Source of the DNA: a virus
Virus record (IMG/VR): IMGVR_UViG_3300027396_000044
Location: 1-53,571 of that record
Strand: one strand, 5' to 3'
DNA length: 53,571 nucleotides
The translations under genes were made by a program, and so were the position numbers. Each line of letters begins with the position of its first letter. Positions within the stretch are counted from its first letter, which is position 1. Shown piece after piece: positions 51,395 through 53,571 of this stretch. The notes beneath the pieces were generated by a model. The model was given only the letters and a program-made list of their open reading frames with translations, searched no databases and was not told the DNA's origin.

Positions 51395-51703
51395 TTAAAC
51401 CTTAAACAGAGCCCAAAATGCAGTCTTTTCCAAATCTTCTTGAAACTCAGGATAGACTGTATCTAACTGGTTGCGATCGATCTTCTTGTAACCTTTGTCT
51501 TCTTTCTTTTCTGCAAGACGTAGCATTTGCCAATCAGACTCATCTTTGTGCATTTTAGTCTGTAGCTTTTTACCACGACGACCCCAGAAGCTTACATAGT
51601 CCCCATCCCAACGATCGCCTGTGAGCTTGATGATACCCCAGACTTTATCGTGATTTTCAAAATCGTCTTTGCACCAACCAATGAACTTATACTCGATAGC
51701 CAT
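51395..51703 (-). CDS. WGR-domain-like protein (102 aa)
   Basis: The stretch YVSFWGRRGKKLQTK followed by 'R-L-A-x-K-K-x-D-K-G-Y-K-K-I' matches the WGR domain, including the W-G-R signature and the closing K-x-x-K-G-Y. WGR domains bind nucleic acids in PARP and in some phage and plasmid proteins. Here the domain is the whole protein. Two stretches of Lys/Asp and a C-terminal helix complete it. Early gene; may be a DNA- or RNA-binding takeover protein. Confidence 0.6.
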   Translation of the reverse strand: MAIEYKFIGWCKDDFENHDKVWGIIKLTGDRWDGDYVSFWGRRGKKLQTKMHKDESDWQMLRLAEKKEDKGYKKIDRNQLDTVYPEFQEDLEKTAFWALFKV

Positions 51704-51878
51704 TTGCTGCTCCGATCATAGAAATTAAAAAATACAAACTAGATAGGCCTAGTCCTATGCTCCAGATTAACATCTTGCGATTGAACTTGCCTTCGACACG
51801 ATCGATCTTATATGCGCTGTAAAACATTCCGCTTTGGAACATCATTGCAGTACCGATTATCAAATAGACCAATATCAT
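51687..51878 (-). CDS. Small membrane protein (63 aa)
   Basis: Two hydrophobic spans (MILVYLIIGTAMMFQ and LIWSIGLGLSSLYFLISMIG) with a basic loop between (YKIDRVEGKFNRKM). TGGAG precedes the ATG. Its end overlaps the WGR gene start. Function unknown. Confidence 0.68.
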   Translation of the reverse strand: MILVYLIIGTAMMFQSGMFYSAYKIDRVEGKFNRKMLIWSIGLGLSSLYFLISMIGAANGYRV

Positions 51879-51879
51879 T

Positions 51880-52557
51880 TTATCTCCAGAGTAGATCTAG
51901 GTTGCCTTTGAGGACCTGAGAACATTTAGCTCTCTTGCCCGTCAAGTGATCTTGGACATTGTCATCTTGGAAACGATATGTGCGGATTTTGTCACCTCGC
52001 ATACCAGAACCAACCTGCTGGCGTCTATCACTTGCTATGCTATTATTATACGATCTTTTCAGCTCGGAGTCAATGCGTTGTTGTAGACTAGCCACAGCTT
52101 CTGCTAGGCTATTTTGGCGACTACGACATTCTGCTTTGGATATAATACCTGTAGGAAGGTGTGTGATACGGCAGCTATTTTGGTGCTTGTTCCGATATTG
52201 CCCACCGGCACCTGTTCCGCTATACCATTCAATCTTTAGATCATTTTGGTTGATAGCTACGGATTCGATTTCCGTAGTGCGGTCTATGACGGCAACGGTT
52301 ACGGTGCTGGTATGGACACGACCTTTTCGTTCGGTCGGAGGCACTCGCTGGATTCTATGACCACCGGGCTCGTTGTCTAAGCCGGATAGATCTGCGCCCT
52401 CTACAAGTATTGAACACTCGCCAGGACGTACATCTATCAGGCGAGCTGTTCAGCCCAGTTTCATTCCTAGTTTTGTGTATGCCTGCGCGAGATCGCTGAC
52501 AAACAGTTTACTATCTTCTCCGCCCTCTGCGGCACGGATTTCAATCACTCGTTTCAT
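51880..52557 (-). CDS. Release-factor-like protein (RF1-type) with in-frame TGA at codon 36
   Basis: A 225-codon gene. ATG 52557 has AAGGAG upstream and overlaps the previous stop (ATGA). The product begins MKRVIEIRAAEGGEDSKLF, matching RF1 domain 2 (EIRAGTGGDEAALF in E. coli). Codon 36 is TGA (52452-52450). Beyond it the frame continues as domain 2 and 3: PGGHRIQRVPPTERKG with tripeptide P-P-T at 73-75 (RF1-type P-x-T), GRVHTS, then the catalytic GAGGQ (GGQ at 118-120) and ITHLPTG. The N-terminal domain 1 is absent, as in RF-like rescue factors. The TGA sits where E. coli RF1 has Trp in an ungapped alignment. Either readthrough/recoding or a broken gene. Confidence 0.82.
52450..52452 (-). 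other. In-frame TGA codon inside the release-factor-like gene
   Basis: TGA in context CTG-GGC-TGA-ACA-GCT. Both sides are clearly homologous to release factors in the same frame, so no frameshift is needed. Other genes in the window end with TGA, so the code is standard here. Confidence 0.85.
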
Positions 52558-52772
52558 TGCCGTCTCCTTTTCATCCATGTGTAATCTGTACCGTCCGGTA
52601 GTTTACCGTCCTTGACAGAATCTGTTCCAAATACACCAACCAGTTCGAAATCGTCGCCGTTTATTTTTACAAATAAGCCTATTTCTTTAGATCTTGTTAG
52701 TGCCAGTGATAGTGTTTCTACTTCTTCCTCGCAGGCTCTACCCCCTGCGTCATTCCATTTTACTTTATACAT
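52554..52772 (-). CDS. Small protein (72 aa), unknown, leaderless start
   Basis: ATG at 52772 (MYKVKWNDAGGRACEEEVE) is six bases after a perfect -10 box, so the transcript starts at the ATG. A longer reading from 52811 would begin in the promoter itself and is rejected. The protein has a beta-alpha-beta layout with KINGDDFELVGVFG and a basic end (WMKRRRQ). Its stop overlaps the release-factor ATG, so the two are coupled. Function unknown. Confidence 0.68.
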   Translation of the reverse strand: MYKVKWNDAGGRACEEEVETLSLALTRSKEIGLFVKINGDDFELVGVFGTDSVKDGKLPDGTDYTWMKRRRQ

Positions 52773-52778
52773 ACTGCT

Positions 52779-52807
52779 ATTATATAGCCAATATGCATAT
52801 TTGTCAA
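52779..52807 (-). promoter_or_regulatory. Perfect-consensus sigma70 early promoter, leaderless
   Basis: TTGACA (52807-52802), 17-base spacer, TATAAT (52784-52779). The start codon at 52772 coincides with the predicted +1, as at uvdE. It drives the 72-residue gene and the release-factor-like gene. Confidence 0.8.
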
Positions 52808-52811
52808 CCAT

Positions 52812-53015
52812 TTACCAGTCTTCGATTCCGCTGATTTCTACAGAAAACTCTCCACGTATACCTTCGATATTAGTATTGAGTTTTAATGTAGTAATGTCAC
52901 CGATTCCAGATGAGTTATCTTGTTCTATAGAGAAACTATTAACTTCTGGAAACTTGTCTAAGATTTTTGAAACTTGTTCTAGATCTTTCCTGTTTAGATA
53001 TACAGTTTTGGTCAT
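52812..53015 (-). CDS. Small acidic protein (67 aa), unknown
   Basis: MTKTVYLNRKDLEQVSKIL, a helix, then strands (FSIEQDNSSGIGDITTLKLN) and an acidic end (EISGIEDW). AAGGT precedes the ATG. Its ATG overlaps the stop of the phosphatase gene (ATGA). No family recognised. Confidence 0.6.
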   Translation of the reverse strand: MTKTVYLNRKDLEQVSKILDKFPEVNSFSIEQDNSSGIGDITTLKLNTNIEGIRGEFSVEISGIEDW

Positions 53016-53571
53016 ATATCACCTTCTCTTTCTCTACGCTCTCTACGCTCTGCAGCCAGTGTAAAGACCTTTTCGTTGTCGTCGGTCCAATCTACAGTCT
53101 TAGGAAGAACGATCCCAAACTCGGTCGTGTAACCGTTGATGGTGTGGGGCTCGTTCTCGTCGTAACTCCATCCTAGCTTCTTCATCATCTTGTGCTTGAC
53201 TAAGAGATTAGGTGAGCGAAAAGCTTCAGTATCACGGAATCCCATCATAACACCGACTTCACAGACAGCACCTGAGCGACAAACACCTGCTACACAGTGA
53301 ACAACAACATTCGTACGATTTTCAAATGCACGTTGTAGAAGTTCTACCAGTTGATCGGCCTGTGCCTGTGTGATAGCGAACTCGCTCATGTCGACCATTT
53401 TACCGTCGCCGAAGTTAGTCATTCCATCTTCCTCGATGTCAAGGAACTCGAACTGATGCACTTCTCTGAACTGGTAGCTAGGAGTAGGAAACTCCATAGC
53501 AGGATCGACGATCTGAATCAGCATAGAGTTAATACCCGCATCGATGTGATGACCTTTCTTAACATCGCTGA
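53012..53571 (-). CDS. Dual-specificity phosphatase-like protein, 5' end outside the window
   Basis: The reading frame stays open to the window edge; the first ATG (53524) lacks a Shine-Dalgarno and is preceded by in-frame sequence (GHHIDAGINSM) that looks like protein, so the true start is probably beyond the edge. The PTP loop is HCVAGVCRSGA, C-x5-R, with an N-terminal IVDPAMEFPTP segment typical of phage DSP-like proteins. It would dephosphorylate Tyr/Ser/Thr or a small phosphate. Related to the island protein at 42862. Overlaps the next gene by ATGA. Confidence 0.75.
   Translation of the reverse strand, partial: SDVKKGHHIDAGINSMLIQIVDPAMEFPTPSYQFREVHQFEFLDIEEDGMTNFGDGKMVDMSEFAITQAQADQLVELLQRAFENRTNVVVHCVAGVCRSGAVCEVGVMMGFRDTEAFRSPNLLVKHKMMKKLGWSYDENEPHTINGYTTEFGIVLPKTVDWTDDNEKVFTLAAERRERREREGDI

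Noticed and set aside
51880-52557. A recoded genome where TGA means Trp
   Set aside because: Several clear genes in the window end with TGA (17836, 24062, 24683, 25960, 52554), and other long genes have no in-frame TGA.

Overview
The window is a gene-dense piece of a tailed-phage genome, most likely a T4-like marine myovirus of the cyanophage/pelagiphage type. The evidence is a block of very large fibre-like structural genes that share an N-terminal motif (INIG-x-x-x-NDG-x-GD, then KVN-x-NF), T4-type late promoters of the form (A/C)TAAATA, and a set of auxiliary genes typical of such phages (UvdE, ThyX, QueD-like, BAX-inhibitor-like, histone-like, release-factor-like). There are no photosynthesis genes in the window, so the host cannot be named beyond a bacterium that uses sigma70-type promoters. 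No gap exceeds about 220 bases; the longest (28005-28223) holds a tRNA-like gene.

Layout. 1-16182 (minus): five virion/fibre genes, the first cut by the window edge, including one of 2856 codons. 16252-16808 (plus): a zinc-ribbon protein and a lysine/alanine-rich histone-like protein. 16791-28160 (minus): early and middle genes under consensus sigma70 promoters (uvdE, a glycosyltransferase, a small membrane protein, a queD-like gene, two short fibre paralogues, a run of unknowns, a BAX-inhibitor-like protein, thyX, a histone-H1-like protein), then an oversized tRNA-like gene. 28224-48404: a roughly 20 kb accessory island on alternating strands. 48478-49854 (minus): another fibre-like gene. 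49947-53571 (minus): small early genes, a metallophosphoesterase, a release-factor-like gene with an in-frame TGA, and a dual-specificity phosphatase cut by the window edge.

The island is the striking part. It encodes six radical-SAM proteins (three with a cysteine cluster placed before the radical-SAM core), six proteins with seven AspH-like Fe(II)/2-oxoglutarate oxygenase domains (one protein is an exact tandem duplication), a flavin-dependent tryptophan-halogenase-like enzyme, a minimal adenylate-forming enzyme, a GNAT-like protein, an SGNH-like hydrolase, a methyltransferase-like protein, a short-chain-dehydrogenase-like protein, a small APH-type kinase, a PTP-type phosphatase and two paralogous beta-propellers. 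Genes overlap by a few bases within each run, so they behave as translationally coupled operons. The promoter candidates are late-type, including a pair of overlapping divergent late promoters at 37488-37501. The whole looks like a phage-borne tailoring pathway expressed together with the virion genes. Its substrate is not visible: there is no precursor-peptide gene and no room for one between the genes.

Other unusual points are: a TGA replacing a conserved Trp codon in an RF1-like gene, two early promoters placed so that transcription would begin at the start codon (leaderless mRNAs), a 114-nt tRNA-like gene without a recognisable anticodon arm, and terminators with UUCG loops.
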